A DNA stretch of 64,000 nucleotides from Trematomus loennbergii (GCA_012861695.1 JAAOOA010000340.1:307501-371500); one strand, 5' to 3'. Counted from the first letter of the stretch, positions 15,165 to 29,183 are shown. Notes: generated from the letters alone by a model not told the origin. Made by a program: numbers and translations.

Positions 15165-15407
15165 GCCTAGCATTACTATACTTGTGGGTACCTGAATCTG
15201 TTTACACAGTCCGTGTGGGGACTCGCCTCCCTTATGGGACAAAATGGAGGTCCCCATGAGGGGAATCATTAATTTAGGGTGAAGACTTGGCTAGGTTTAG
15301 GGTTAGGGTTAGGGTTAGGGTTAGGCATGTGTTGGTTTTATGGTTAAGGTTAGGATAAGTCTCCAGGAAATGCATGTAAGTCAATGTAATGTCCCCTGAA
15401 GTTATGC
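15165..15407 (+). repeat. dispersed repeat with telomere-like TTAGGG tract (copy 1)
   Basis: A unit running from GGCCTAGCATTACTATAC through CAAAATGGAGGTCCCCATGA to GTCAATGTAATGTCCCCTGA. It carries about five tandem TTAGGG at 15297-15326 and is flanked by GT microsatellites on both sides. The same unit occurs in reverse complement at 33023-33267, also between CA tracts. Confidence 0.85.
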
Positions 15408-15418
15408 ATGCATGGTAT

Positions 15419-15447
15419 TGTGTGTGTGTGCGTGTGTGTGTGCGTGT

Positions 15448-15492
<45 letters not shown>

Positions 15493-15515
15493 GTGTGTGT
15501 GTGTGTGTGTGTGTG
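15419..15515. repeat. (GT)n microsatellite
   Basis: GT repeats with GC variants at the left end. Confidence 0.95.
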
Positions 15516-16350
15516 CTCAAACTATGTGAACAGCAGCTCTTATTAACACACAGCTGTCAGTAAGTCTGAAAATATCAGGCAGAATTGTGTGAGATCTCAT
15601 GAATACAGTGGAGGTGATGGCAGCTCCAGGAATAGCTGTGATGCAGCGCTGAGGTTCGTCATGCTCGCCTCCCACCTGATCTCCCAGACAAAGTGTTGGG
15701 GGAGAACAGGAGCCTCCTCAGGAAACACGTTAGTCACTGTGCCTGAATTAGTGTTAATGTTAGAGTGCAGCACGGACATAATGAGTGAGCAGTGGGGAAA
15801 TGTATATTTAGTGAAGTCCTTAAGTATGCTACTTTATCCTTTTACTCCACTACATTTTGGAAGTCAATGTTGTAAACTACTTTTTAACTGACAGCATTAG
15901 TTACTTTACAGATTCAGATTCTCGGTAATACAGAAATAAAGCAACTAATACATAAACATACACATACAGATACAGGTTAAAGTATCTAGCAGCAACATTA
16001 AATTGAGCCCCACCAACTGTGGTGAAAATATTAATACATCAATAGTAGAGTCCTTTATTATAAAATGGGCCATAACGAATAAGAAGTACTTTTTGTACTA
16101 AATTATATTTTGATTACTTTTTTCCTTTCCCTTTTTCGAAAGCATGACTTTAACTTGTAATATATACATACATATATCAATTTTGTACAATATTATTATT
16201 ATACGGTATATATATTACTTTTACTTCTTCCAACCGCAGAAAGTGTGTGAGGCGTTACTGAACTTGTTTGACATCAGCAGCGAAGTGAGAAACCGCAACA
16301 GGAAACCAACTTCACCAGATAACCCTGCCACTTCCTGTATCTCTGAAGTT

Positions 16351-16352
<2 letters not shown>

Positions 16353-16442
<90 letters not shown>

Positions 16443-16455
16443 ACACACACACACA
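16353..16455. repeat. (CA)n microsatellite
   Basis: About 50 CA units, one CC interruption near the end. Confidence 0.95.
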
Positions 16456-17148
16456 GATAACAACAGAGTCGCAGTGATTTTTGACAAAAAAAGGACGAGA
16501 AAAATCCTGCTTGCAGTTTCTACATTTAAACAATTGTATTTACTGTTAACTAAATGAGTCAAATTCTGCCAAACAACTATTAAAATCATTTACTTTCCTT
16601 CTTTTCAGACGCATATGTAATTCACACACTAGTTTGATGTCCTCGCCCGCCTGAATTCATATCAACCATTTTGTCTCCTACTGAGCATAACAACCCTCCC
16701 TTATCCGTTAGTTTTTTAAACACATCATAACATTTAAGAATGCAGCTTAATGCTTATCTTACTTACGGTAACATTTTCAAGCAAATCTTTGTGGTTGTAC
16801 TAAGCACACAAGTGATATCGCAAACCAAGTCTGAAGACAAAACAGTGAGAGCTGTAACGCAAGCAAGCCTTTGATAAAGGACTTCTGAGGAAGACGTTAG
16901 TCACAAAGTGAGAGAACAATGTGATCACGATCCTCAGTTTTAGGACAAGCAATCTACAAGAAACAAAACAAAAAGTATTTGAAAAGAGGAAGCAGCGAGG
17001 TGAGCCAGGAGATCTTTGTTCGGCTGAAAATATGTAGAAAGGAAATTATCTGTTGAGAAGAACTCAATAACAAACAACCCAACCTGTAGAAAAAGGTAAA
17101 CAAACAACATTATCTCGTTTAATGGTGGACAGTAACTCAGTACTTTAC

Positions 17149-17824
17149 TTAAAGTGGACCTATCATGCTATATTTGAATAATATAGTGTAGGACCATACC
17201 TATATAAGGCATATTTATACTTTTTTTTTTTCAAAATACCAAACAGATCATGCATTTTAGCCATGCCTCATTTTGCTCAATTTGACATTTTTTAGCTCTG
17301 TTTTTGCAAGGGCAGATTCAGTGAGAACAGCACCACCTTTAAAGGGGACCTATCATGCAAAATGCACTTTTGTACGTCTTTTATACATGAATATGTGTCC
17401 CCGGTGTTCCAGGGAACTCACCAAGTGTCAGAAAACACAACCCTCTCTATTTTCCTCCATACCCAAATCTCTAAAAAAGGGTCTGCAACGGATCTGATAA
17501 AACTGATCCAGATGTGAACACTGTCCTGACGTCAGGACGGTGGCGCTACGGCTATTGGGCCAACTCCACCAATCAGGAGGAGACAGCCACGGCCATTGCC
17601 GTTCGAAAGCGCTGGAGACGCTGTAGTACATATGCCAGGCCTGTAGATGGTGCTGTTCTCACTGAATCTGCCCAGAGCTAAAAAATGTCAAATTGAGCAA
17701 AATGAGGCATGGCTAAAATGCATGATCTGTTTGGTATTTTGAAAAAAAAAAAGTATAAATATGCCTTATATAGGTATGGTCCTACACTATATTATTCAAA
17801 TATAGCATGATAGGTCCACTTTAA
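17149..17824. mobile_element. family-B TTAA MITE with an inverted second arm (composite foldback)
   Basis: A complete element lies at 17339-17824: TTAAAGGGGACCTATCATGC at the left, GCATGATAGGTCCACTTTAA at the right. Directly to its left, 17149-17338 is an almost exact reverse complement of its right 185 bp, including the same terminus TTAAAGTGGACC. The left arm keeps GTTTTTGCAAG, which is missing from the right arm. The result is two arms facing each other around a 300-bp centre, with TTAA at 17149, 17339 and 17821. Confidence 0.85.
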
Positions 17825-18321
17825 GTAAACTTTCACAGCAAAAAGTACGTCCTCTTAACTTTAGTATTTTCAATTCCTTTACTACACTATGCATATTGTA
17901 CTTTAACTTTAAAACTTTAATTATTACTTTGGAGATTCAGAGGAGCATTCTTAAATATAATCAACATAGTATGTATTAAAGGTTTATATAAACAAGCTAC
18001 CTGGCAGTATATAAATTATAAGAAAAGGAACAGATTAACAAATCAATAATAACAAATATGTTAATCTGAAATGGGACTATTTTCGTTACTTCAAGTATAT
18101 GTTGATTCTAATATTACTGTAAGACTCGGCTGGTACGAGTATTTCTACAGTGTGATATCACTACTTTTACTCTGAGAGTGCTCTGTCCTGAAAGCATCTG
18201 ATTACTTTTAAAAGATGGGTTGCATCTGAATGCAAAATAAATGTTTGAAAAACACAAAAGTTGTGTTGAAAAGCAAATGTTTATGTTATCTAACCATGCA
18301 CTTAGTTTCTAGCAAGCCTAG

Positions 18322-18892
18322 CGGGCCGTCTCCACGGCAGCGTTAAAACATCTTGAAACGCTTCTGCCCATTCACTTTGAATGGGGTGACGTCACTTTTT
18401 TTTCGCTTTCGCCGAAATGCATTGTGGGCAGGCGAGCGGAGATTCTCAGGATTTTCAAGATCCAAAGTTGAGCAATGTTCAACTTTTGAAGCTGAGGAGG
18501 AAGCGTCAGCCAATCAAATCCCGTGTACGCAAATCTGACAGTTCAAGCTCTAGCAATCAAACGGCGTGTATGCTGGGAGAGACAGACCGCAGGTCATTTC
18601 CTCATATTCCAAAACATGGAGGAGAAATTAGCGGTAGCGAATCAATCACCCGGTGCTTTATGACCAGACCTACCGGGATATAAACCGGAGGAGCCAGGCA
18701 TGGAGGGAAGTGGCAGAGACAGTGGTATGTTTTCGCCTGTTTTGGGGAGTTTATATCCAGTTTACTTCGGGCTTTTTGGCTTCATATGTCGCGGGCGGGA
18801 GATTCATGTGATTGGTTGATCGCAAAAAAATCCCCAAGCCTCAGATACGCCCACCTCCAAGATTTTTTTAACGCTGCCGTGGAGACGGCCCG
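18322..18892. mobile_element. MITE with 25-bp terminal inverted repeats
   Basis: Left end CGGGCCGTCTCCACGGCAGC and right end GCTGCCGTGGAGACGGCCCG are perfect inverted repeats, followed inward by GTTAAAA and TTTTTAAC. 571 bp without transposase. The open frames inside are not recognised. No clear target-site duplication. Confidence 0.85.
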
Positions 18893-19817
18893 TTAACGTC
18901 ATTGCATTGTTAGCATGCTACTGTTACCATTTGCTCAAAACACCACCAAGTACATCCTTATATACAGTATTCCCTCACTTTGAGCATCACTAGCATCTGT
19001 GTCTACTTCTGATTGTCTACTGCTTCAATCTTTCATGTATTCCTACAAAGAGACCTACCATAGGAATATATTGTATGTCAACAAGCCGGGTAGAGTGGTA
19101 GCTGACCTCTTGACTTTGTGATTTTTCCTTCTCACGTGTTCACTCACCATCATTTATCATCATGTGTGTGCAGTGGCGTTTTTAAGGGTGTTGTGGAGGA
19201 TGGTCACCTTTTTAATCATCAAATCTATACTCTGCTGTGGAAGAGATACTGTGTGGTCAGATAATAAGAAGATAGAAACCTCAGGCTGAATGTGACCTTA
19301 TGTGACGTTTTCTGAAATGCCCTTTTATAATGATTGACTGTTTGTTTGACCTGCGTCTGAAGGTCGGCACCTGCTCCCACCGACTGTTAATCTCAAACCC
19401 TAAAGCATGGATTAAACTCCAAAATTCAGGCTCAAATTTGACCTTATCTGACCTTCACTTTAACAGCCGACATAATCCTTATCTCATTGATTTATAGAGG
19501 AAGGGAAGCGAGAATATCTTAAAGCAAAGGAGATTTAAGAAGCACAGGTTATCGGGAGTACACCACACTTCTTAGAAAGATAAGAAGGGAAAACGTCAGA
19601 CTTTAACGTCATAAGAGCTCAGGCAGTGACTGTACTGGACAGAGAGACAGAAGTTATGAATTTAATTAAAAAATCCGCTTTTCCTCTTCTTTAAAACATC
19701 AAACTAGCACCCTTGGGGGAATTAAAAATAACTTCAAAAGGGGCTTATACAGAGAGTGTAAGATAGCTGCACTAAGAGTTGTTTATATATGTACATTAAA
19801 ACTATATATTCTCTCTT

Positions 19818-20080
19818 TTAAAAAGGACATTATTCTGCTTTTTGGGTTTTCCCTTTCCTGTAGTGTGTTATTGTTTGTTTTTTTCGTGTGCATGTAAATG
19901 GTCTGAAAAGGCTGAGATCCCAAAGTTCCTTCAAGACCAACCAATCAGAGCAGACTGGGCTCTGGTTTCAGACAGAGGGTGAAAAGAGGTGCTGCAGCAC
20001 AGGCTAGAAAAATAAAGAGCTTTTTGAACATTAAAGCATGGAGACATGACCTCAAAATGAGGATAATAGGGCCCCTTTAA
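19818..20080. mobile_element. family-A TTAA MITE, short complete copy without array
   Basis: Left end TTAAAAAGGACATTATTCTGC, right end GGATAATAGGGCCCCTTTAA, 263 bp with TTAA at both ends. Internal blocks GCATGTAAATGGTCTG, CAATCAGAGCAGACTGGGCT and GAGCTTTTTGAACATTAAAG are shared with the array-bearing copies at 45853-48175. This copy therefore shows the layout before repeat expansion. Confidence 0.85.
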
Positions 20081-20919
20081 GTTGTAAATGTGCAAATGGT
20101 TTTAATTGTATTGATTATATACATCAGACACTCTCTTCACTCCAACATAATGGAGGTGATAGTATTTAATTAGTTGTGTTAGAGCAGAAAATGCATTGTA
20201 ATATCAAAAGTGCAGGTATTATAAGCTGAGTGACCTTTTTTTGGTATAAGAAGTTAGTGCAAAATACTCAGGGCTCAACAACGTAACATTTGAAGTTGTC
20301 ATCCCTCAACTCAGCCAACTCCCAAAAACTCAGCATGTCTCATTTAATCTCTTTAGATTTCATATAACGTGATCAGAGAGGCAGCTAAAAAATGCAGCCT
20401 TCCCTCTGCACAGCGGCGTGATTCAGTGTGTTATCTCTCAACACACCTTTCTGTTTCTCACCATCTGTTGCTCATCGTCCAAGAAAAACATCTATTTCTC
20501 CCACACAGTGCAACAGGAAACATCTGCTGCAGTGTGAAATGTGGCTGTACAGGATACAGTTCATGTGGAGGTGGGGGGAGTATATTGTATGATTTTAAAA
20601 GCTGTGAACATACACTCTTTAACAGAAATAACTGAGTGTACTGTAAACCTGATTAAGGGTTCTCTTGTGACACAAATACTCTGGATTAATGCCAAGTCTG
20701 CTGTCAGCATAAGCAACAATGTGATGTTTTATTCATCACATCATCACACTAAACAAGTCTCCTGTCCTTCTGATTAATGGCCTCTTTTGTGCAGTGTGTT
20801 TGCTGATCAGGATCATCCATATTCATCTCTAGGATCAATGCAAAGCTTTCAGAATGGCAGGATTGAGACTTTACAAACACAAAATCTAACTAAAAATGGA
20901 ACTTGAGCTAAATAAACTA

Positions 20920-21065
20920 TTTGCTTTGCTTTGGTGTTTTATAGGTTCTGTGCATGCAACGGTCTGCAAAGGCTAACATCCTTAAAGTTCCCTTAATGTT
21001 TTTGAACATTAAAGCATGGGGACATGTCTTGTTAACCTGAAATGAGCACAATGTGTCCCCTTTAA
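20920..21065. mobile_element. family-A TTAA MITE, decayed copy
   Basis: Carries GTGCATGCAACGGTCTGCAAAGG, TTTTTGAACATTAAAGCATG and ends AATGTGTCCCCTTTAA (TTAA 21062-21065). The left terminus is not clear. Confidence 0.65.
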
Positions 21066-21862
21066 TCCAAAAGTATCATATCAAATAGTTTTTTTTTACT
21101 TTTGATACATTTTCACGATAACACTAACATAGTTTTACTTGAATATGGTTTTAATTGCATCACTTATTTCCACAGTGAGGGTCTGAGTACTTCTTATACC
21201 ACTAATTATACTAATGTTTACACACACTATAAACGCTCCACTGTAACATTAAATATAATTGATCTGCTGTATACTGTGTCTTCATCAGTCCTCTTTCTTT
21301 CTTCTGACTCAGCTTTTCTACTAGAGCTCCTTCTTCATGAAACAAATCAATAAATGAACCTCACCAACGTGCACAAACACACTGACTGGCTGCCTTCTGC
21401 ATACAGCTTTTAACATCGCATTAAAAAAATCCTATCCTGCGACACTTTTCTTTTGTTGGTCGGACAGGCCGGTCATTGTTAAGTGAAAACGCAATCACAT
21501 GTTGTTCAGCCCAAATGAATTGCTGTGTTTATGCTCCTAATGAATTGTTATATATAGCCTCTTCCAGCTCGGCTCACATTATCATCAAAGAGCACATTGT
21601 GGTTAGATTGGATGCATATTTACAGGTGGAATGTGACTTCTTTCTCATGTTTCCAATTCTCATCTGCCATTTGTATTACTTTAATGCAATTCTAATTTAC
21701 TCATTGTTGCCTTAGACCTTACCGAATAGCACGAGAAAGGTTACAGCGTGAGATGTCTATATTTGCTGCTTGAACCTCCTTAACTGGCTATTTGATAAGG
21801 AAGTCCTCTTGAATAAATGAAGTCCTCACAGACAAACATACATTTGTTCTTGTCGGTATACG

Positions 21863-22055
21863 GAGGCGTGTGGCGCAGTGGATAGAGCCTTGGTGTTGGG
21901 ATCAGGGGGGTCACAGGTTCAAACCCCACTGCAGTCAGCATGTCGTTGTGTCCCTGAGACACTTCACCCCAAATTGCTCCTGTAGTGATTGTCCACAGTA
22001 TTGAGTATGTAAGTCGCTTTGGATAAAGCGTCTAACAAGTGACATGTAATGTATT
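21863..22055 (+). mobile_element. tRNA-derived SINE (V-SINE/HE1-like)
   Basis: The 5' part is tRNA-like, with an A box in TGGCGCAGTGGATAGAG (21871) and a B box GGTTCAAACC (21916). The 3' part has the LINE-derived tail GTAAGTCGCTTTGGATAAAG and CATGTAATGTA common in fish SINEs. An internal pol III promoter makes it potentially transcribed, but this is a repeat and not a tRNA gene. Confidence 0.85.
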
Positions 22056-22240
22056 AAAAGCATCAACGAAACCTGTGGACAAAAGATCCAAAGTCCTCAA
22101 CACGGAGGAAACTAAATACAGTAAGGAATTAGGATCCTGCAGTTTATGTGAAATTTGTTATATAATTGTAAACTGCATATAGCACAGAGACCCGTACTGC
22201 ACCTCTTCAGCAATTAACACGTGGCACAAAGAGTGAGCTG

Positions 22241-22310
22241 TCGGTGTGTGTCGGTGTGTGTGTGTCGGTGTGTGTGTGTCGGTGTGTGTGTGTCGGTGTG
22301 TGTCGGTGTG
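22241..22310. repeat. TGTGTCGG minisatellite
   Basis: TCGG alternates with runs of three to five TG units, seven times. Confidence 0.9.
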
Positions 22311-22370
22311 CTTCAGGGGCTTTGCAGCATCTGTTGATCTGTCCTGTTGACTGAACATCTATTAGTCATG

Positions 22371-22397
22371 ACACACACACACGCGCACGCGCACGCG

Positions 22398-22446
<49 letters not shown>
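22371..22446. repeat. (CA)n with GC-rich CGCA start
   Basis: ACGCGC units at the left, then a pure CA run. Confidence 0.95.
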
Positions 22447-22449
<3 letters not shown>

Positions 22450-23566
22450 ATAACTCGAGTGACAGAAGCGGGACCAAGTGTGTGGAGGTCAGTCACAAAA
22501 GTTTTAGTAAATTATTTTAAATATACTGTAGATGATATTATGGTTTTTTTTCTTATTTGTGTAGATCTAATCATCATTATATACAATACAATACGATACG
22601 ATACGATGTAATACAATACAGTACGATACTTAGTACACATTAAAATATAAACATATGAACACTTATGTACATAAGCACAGTTAACACATATACAGTAAAC
22701 AGACACACCTGACAATGGAGACCTATTGCATATCCCTCATGGCCAACACTTACATCTATAGACCTGTAATGTTTAGCATAAACCATAATTTGGATTAGTT
22801 CATGATACTAAAAAAGGCCTTTGCATGATCAAGAGAAATTGCACTTTGCATCATACAACATAGGACTTTGAAATTAATTTGTACACATCTTACTGCTGAA
22901 GGTTTGCTGCCAAAACAAAAGCTTTCTTCATCTCCCATTAGTCTGTCATTTAACTTAAAGACATTACAGGCATCATAAGATCACCATGTTTGTTCTTCAT
23001 AATCCTTGTATGTGCTCAGGAGATTATTCCAACCCAGTTATAAAGTTAACATGCGTCAACCCGAAACAGCCCTGCAGCTGTTTTAAGAAACCCTGTTAAG
23101 AAGAATTCTCCACCACAGATGATTTCTCCAGATGTGTGTCATGGCCGCTCTTGTCCAACAAACATCTGCAAAACTCAGCTCCTCTCTGAGGGTGGGTCAC
23201 CTCCTCCCTTCCTGTTCTCTGCTTTTTATGTCTCAACCTCTTCTCGTTGTGTATAGCATGTTCCTTTGTTATTCTTTAACTAGCCTCCACTCTGTTTGCT
23301 CTTTAAATAGCCTTCCCTTCCACAAGGTGCAAATATGAGACGAAGAAGAATTGTAGTCGTGACTTTGATAAATGAAATGCAAAATCCTTTTAGATGCACT
23401 TGTACAAACTGTTAGGTGTTCTAATTTATAACAAAGAATCATGATTTCTCAGGTCTTTCTCTAGTTTGTTTTCTAGTTCCTCTGAAATGTACAGTAGAAG
23501 AAGAAAGTGGAATGAAAAGACTCAAGTAAAGTACCTCAAATTTGTACTACAGCACAGTAAAAGTAC

Positions 23567-23936
<370 letters not shown>

Positions 23937-23990
23937 AGTACTTTATTGATCCCAATTTGGGAAATGTTTGCGTTGCAGCAGCATAACACA
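23937..23990 (-). mobile_element. probable retroposon 3' tail
   Basis: The minus strand reads TGGGATCAATAAAGTACTTATC and then (TATC)n. An AATAAAGTA followed by tetranucleotide repeats is the usual 3' end of several fish RTE/Rex-like LINEs and their SINEs. Only the tail is visible; the family is not certain. Confidence 0.4.
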
Positions 23991-24744
23991 CAAGGCAATG
24001 TACATAAGAGAAATTAAGACACTTAGTTACTTTCCACCACTTTACATGTTATAGCATGGTCTCAGAGTTTAAGAGAAGCAGGAAGTGACTAGCTGAGATT
24101 ATAGGGCTCATCCTCACTTTGCAGGACTTGTCTTTTCGTTCTGTACTCACAAGTATTTTACATGCAAACACTTGCCTCCCTCTGCCAGACAGATGGAAAC
24201 ACAGCCAGGCTTCTCAGCCAGTTCTTGTGTTTTGTTCTCGTTCATCAATCCCTCACCAGCAGCGATGTGGAAAGTCCTCATTTGAACCAGGTGCAGACAT
24301 CTTTCAGCCAAAAGCGCAAAAAGTGCAGCCGCTCCCCTGCTCTCTGGCTCTGAGCCGGCCTGCTGTGAAGCTGTCCAGAGGTCAGCACTGTGTTTCTAAA
24401 TTCATCTTGCTGTACCGCGCCTTGGTAAAGCAGAGAAGGCCAGTGGAGTCTGAAAAACACCATAAATATATACATAATATAGTTAACAAATTACATTTTC
24501 AGCAGTGGAGGAAGTATGTACACCCTGTACTTAAATCAATTGATGATGAATAAAATCAATGTTGTAGTGTAGGGCTGATTGAAATAAATGTACCTGCAGG
24601 TTTCTTGCTTTTCTGAGTTTGTATCTTATAATTGATTGCACTAATGGTAAGATAAAGAAAATGCAATGTAATGTAAAAATGAAGTACTAATACCACACTG
24701 GGAAGACACTACAATACCTTTAAAGTATTGCATTGAAAATGGTA

Positions 24745-25133
24745 TTAAAGGTGGGGTAGGTAAGTTTGAGAAACTGGCTCGAGATACACTTTTTGTTATA
24801 TTCCATGGAATGCTCTTAACATCCCGATAGCAATGAATATCTGAAGTGCTTTGACAATAAATCCATAAAAAAATGTCATCTGTGGAAGCTGTAGTACTGT
24901 AAAAAGCACGACCAATCATCTGAGCCGGCCCGGCTAAAATAACTGGATGGCCTACCTGCCTGTCAGCCTTCCATCTGTGCACAAACTTATCTCGTGCCCT
25001 CATTGGTCATGTGCGCATTCGTGTGTGTTGGAGGAGGGGCTCTGTAAGGAAGTGGCAGATTTTTTCCGGTTGTGTATTTTCAAATTCTAGCGCACTCAAG
25101 CTGGTTTCTCCAAAATTACCTACCCCACCTTAA
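24745..25133. mobile_element. family-D TTAA MITE, copy 1
   Basis: TTAAAGGTGGGGTAGGTAA at the left; TTACCTACCCCACCTTAA at the right. 389 bp, no coding capacity. The same element, equally long, is at 30426-30814. TTAA target duplication plus short inverted repeats suggests piggyBac-type mobilisation. Confidence 0.9.
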
Positions 25134-25732
25134 GTAAAAGTATGCTAATATAATGGAGAAAAAGTAGTGCATTAAATTCTGAAATAACAAAAACCTGATT
25201 AGATATTCATCTATTCAAGTAATTAAAAGAAAAGTCGCAAATCTGAATGATTTTACATAAAGAAATACATTAGACATCAAATAATAAGCAAATCATTTTC
25301 TCTCAATCGACTAATTGGTTAATCGTCTCAGCTGTACTTGTAAAAAACAGTTTTAAGAAAACATGTTATCACAATTTAACGGGTTTTACTGTATATGAAA
25401 ACATACTTGATGTGTAAGTAAACTGTTGAGGGTAAAAGGCACAATATTTCCCTCTAAGAAAAGAGTTGAGTGGAAATATACAGTGGCATATAAAGAAAGA
25501 TATCTCACATTTCTACTTGAGTAGATGTACTTAGTAACATTGCACCACGAGTTCTCTCTCTGTTAAATCAATAAGAGGACCACCCAGAGGATAAAGCCCA
25601 TTACCATTTAACAGGGATAATACCGCTCCCATCACTCAAAGGCCTCGTTTGGTTGTAAAGGTCATTTTATTGAACGGACCATGGCAACAGTGACAGCCGG
25701 CAACAGTTCCCACAACCATTAAAGAGCCACTT

Positions 25733-25775
25733 AACACACACACGCACACGCACACGCACACGCACACGCACACGC

Positions 25776-25867
<92 letters not shown>

Positions 25868-25870
25868 CAC
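25733..25870. repeat. (CACACG)n/(CA)n microsatellite
   Basis: Seven CACACG units followed by a CA run. Confidence 0.95.
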
Positions 25871-26374
25871 TGAAATATGTTTGACTCTAGTCGTTGAGAA
25901 TTTGAGCTTTTATTAAATGAATGAGTTGGACACACCTACAGTGGAGTGATTGCTTTCTTACTTTGTGTTCCTTTGCTAGAGAAGTTGTTTTTAAAGTGAA
26001 TGATTTGCGTACTCCGGCATTGATATTGTACTTCACACCAGTCTAAAGATTTTGTTTACTTAAAATAGTAACTTTTCAGTGCTTTTGAGCAGCACAAACC
26101 TAATGAGTTATTATTCAATTAGTACAATATTTCTGGGAAGTAGCAACGCTTTAGAGATGGATATGTTGAATCTTTGGCACACACACAACCCTAAACACCT
26201 GCAGGCAATCTGTCATTTTGAATATTTTAATTTTGAACTATCAGGGAATCAGAAAACCAGAATATTTGGAATTATTTGCAAAATCAGGGTTTTAGTTTGA
26301 AATAGTGTGTCAATAAAATAACTACAAGTTCTGATTTTAATTGTAATACAGTATGACATTATAGTTACTTACTC

Positions 26375-26435
<61 letters not shown>

Positions 26436-26450
26436 GTGGTGTGTGTGTGT
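26375..26450. repeat. (GT)n microsatellite
   Basis: GT repeats with a TT and a GG interruption. Confidence 0.95.
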
Positions 26451-26574
26451 ATCAGCCTCTACCACTCAGCACTACTCCATTAAGTCAGCTTTTGTCACCA
26501 TCAGACTGTGACAGAAACACTGACGCACAAAGGCCCCATATAGAACCAGTAGTTCTATTAAACAGTCATTGAGT

Positions 26575-26605
<31 letters not shown>

Positions 26606-26637
26606 CACAACACACACACACACACACACACACAACA
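26575..26637. repeat. (CA)n microsatellite
   Basis: CA repeats with AA interruptions. Confidence 0.95.
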
Positions 26638-28522
26638 CGCTTCTGAGGTAATGGATGCAGTGACCCTGCTCTTTGTTCGTTGTTTGTGTTTTGTGTTTGT
26701 GTTGATTGTGTTTCCTGAATTAGTCTGAGAGTTTCTGTTATTTTATATTCTGTTACAACTTTTTTAAAGATACCGGTTGAATATACCAATGGAAATTCTA
26801 ACACTTGTTAACACGAGTATGGGTACTGGATTTCAGACAAAGGGACACATAAGTATAGTTTCTAATTCCCTTCAATGTTGCCGTAGTTTAACAGATGTTC
26901 ACCCTGACTTTTTAATGTTCCAGATTACTTTTTGTTACAAGAACCATGTAAAATACTTTTATACACAATTAGTGGCTAGCTAGCATTCACAACATCATGC
27001 TAACAAACTAAAAATGCACGTCGAAGGCAAAAAAGCTAATTTATTGTATGGTTTCACTTTAATGTTACAAAAAAAAGGACTTTGACATGTAGACTAAATA
27101 AGGTTTTACATTTAATCTAATTGGTAAGCAAATTTAAAAAAAAGTATGATAGAGTCGGAAACGTTAGCTTAACTTATATAGCTAATATAGCAGCATCTAG
27201 CTATCTATGCTATCTATCTAGCATGTGTCATCAAGGGATATATTTTATATTGTAACCCAACCCAACCCTTATTTGTAACCTAACAATAAACAGTTAGCTA
27301 ATAAAATCGTACTGGTATCTTAGTTAACATTTAATTTGGTCACTAGCCTACTATGTGTAGCTAGTTAGCCGGATTCGCTAACATTAGCAGCTAATCCCCC
27401 TTTTCAATCTTTTTTTCCTGTGTTTTTGACTTACCAAAAGCTTGCCAGATGAGTCAGCCCTCGAAACTATATTTAATTGTGAGTATTTTGTCTTTTGGCA
27501 TTTTGTGTCATACCTTTAACGGTTAATGAGTCACCTTTCTAAGGTCAAAAAGCAACACCTGCTCCCACTGTTTGTAAATGTTGATTCAGCTGATGGAGTC
27601 GAACATTGTTTGTGTTTAAAAGGTGTGATGAGTCAGAGGCCTGCAATTCCTGTTAGACCAGTTTCAAATATTCAAACTACAAACAGGTCACACAGTTTGA
27701 ATGCTGCTTTCCCTGGAATCTGCTGACCTGCGAGTGTGTGTATATTTTAGAGTGTGTGTGTGAGAGTGAGTAAGCAGCGGAAACCAGTTTTTGCATAATC
27801 ATCTGGCCCGGCTCGTTCCCAGGAATAATGAGATTAAGATCTATCTGGCATCCTGTTTGTTAGGATCATTAAACACCCTGAATTAAATACAATAAAAGTC
27901 ACAGTTGTGTAATGTCAATTTATGAGACATCTTGTTGGTACAACTTGGAAACAATGAAATAGAAATTACTCTTTAATATTGTAATTAGGTTGTGCACCAT
28001 CCTTATGAAGCATGGCACGTTTTTACAGTGAACAAGACATGACATGCAGCACTTGTTCATTAATCTGATTACTGTCTCTACGTGCGAGGAAATGCATTTG
28101 TCACAGATGTCCTTTAATATTTTCATATTGACCCAGCAGCACAAATACTCCCAAAAATTCAGTCCAAAAAATGCTTTTATTAATTAATGTAAGTTAAATT
28201 CACCCCTGAAGGCAGACACAACTTCGTGTAGAGATTGTTATGTCAACCTTTTCCAAGTTGAAGAATGAACGTAAAGTCTAAACATTTGTATTTATTTATT
28301 TGTTTCTAGTTAAAGCATTAGCGTGACAATAAATGAACTGTATTTTGGACAGTATTGTAGGTTATTCTTTTTTCAAATGGTCAACTCACACACATCCTTT
28401 TAACCATTATTTGTCAAAAAGTCTCGCAAAGAACTATTTGTCATTAACTCAATTTGTGGAATTAAAACAATTCAGACACTTTTAATGCCTTTTAAACTAT
28501 ATATGGCTCGACAGCAATAAGC

Positions 28523-29183
28523 TTAAAGGTCCCATGTCATGTTTTCTGGTTATCACCCGTCCCCTTGTGTGTTATAAGGTTGTTCTGCATGTAAACGGTC
28601 TGCAAAGTCACAAACCCTCAAAGTACACCCTGTAGCGAGTAAAACTCTAACACAGAAAAGACCTGTCTATGCTGCCCCAGAACGCCTCGTTGGACATTTC
28701 TCTTTTCCATTGTTTGCTTCCTGGGTACAGTGACGTGCCCATACCCAAATGGACCCATTCGACCAATCCGTGGAGCCGTTACGCTAAGTCCGCGGATTGG
28801 TCCATTTGGACACACTCAATCTTTTCTCAGCTGCAGCTCCGCCGATTTCTCCTCCCTGAGACAGCGGGATGCGGTGAGCGAGGCTGTGAGTCGGTGTGTG
28901 AGCACACACACAAACTCCCAGCCAGGCTGCGGGTGTGTGTGTGTGTGTTCGGGCTGGTTTCGGGCTGGGTTTTGCTGTGTCTCGCTGTCTCCACTGGGCT
29001 CATAGGGAGGGGGGGGCAGGAGCTCCAACAAGGTTAGGACAGAGAGTGAATACACATACTATACAGAGATGCTGTATGAGAAACCAATGTGAGTTTGGAA
29101 CATTGAACAATGTAAATCTATTCTAGTAGACCTCAACAATGGAATTATGATCAGTAGAAATGGCCATGACATGGGACCTTTAA
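28523..29183. mobile_element. family-C TTAA MITE with perfect 19-bp ends
   Basis: TTAAAGGTCCCATGTCATG at the left and its exact reverse complement at the right; 661 bp. It shares CATGTAAACGGTCTGCAAAG with family A near the left end, so the two families are related. No transposase. Confidence 0.9.

Noticed and set aside
15297..15326. Telomere or chromosome-fusion site
   Set aside because: Only about five TTAGGG units, in the same internal position of a dispersed repeat also found at 33.1 kb.
21863..21935. A tRNA gene
   Set aside because: A and B boxes are present, but the sequence does not fold as a full tRNA and continues into the SINE tail.
24119..24553. 144-codon open frame on the plus strand
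   Set aside because: No recognisable domain, no splice context, and composition like surrounding non-coding DNA. I cannot exclude a lineage-specific gene but see no support.
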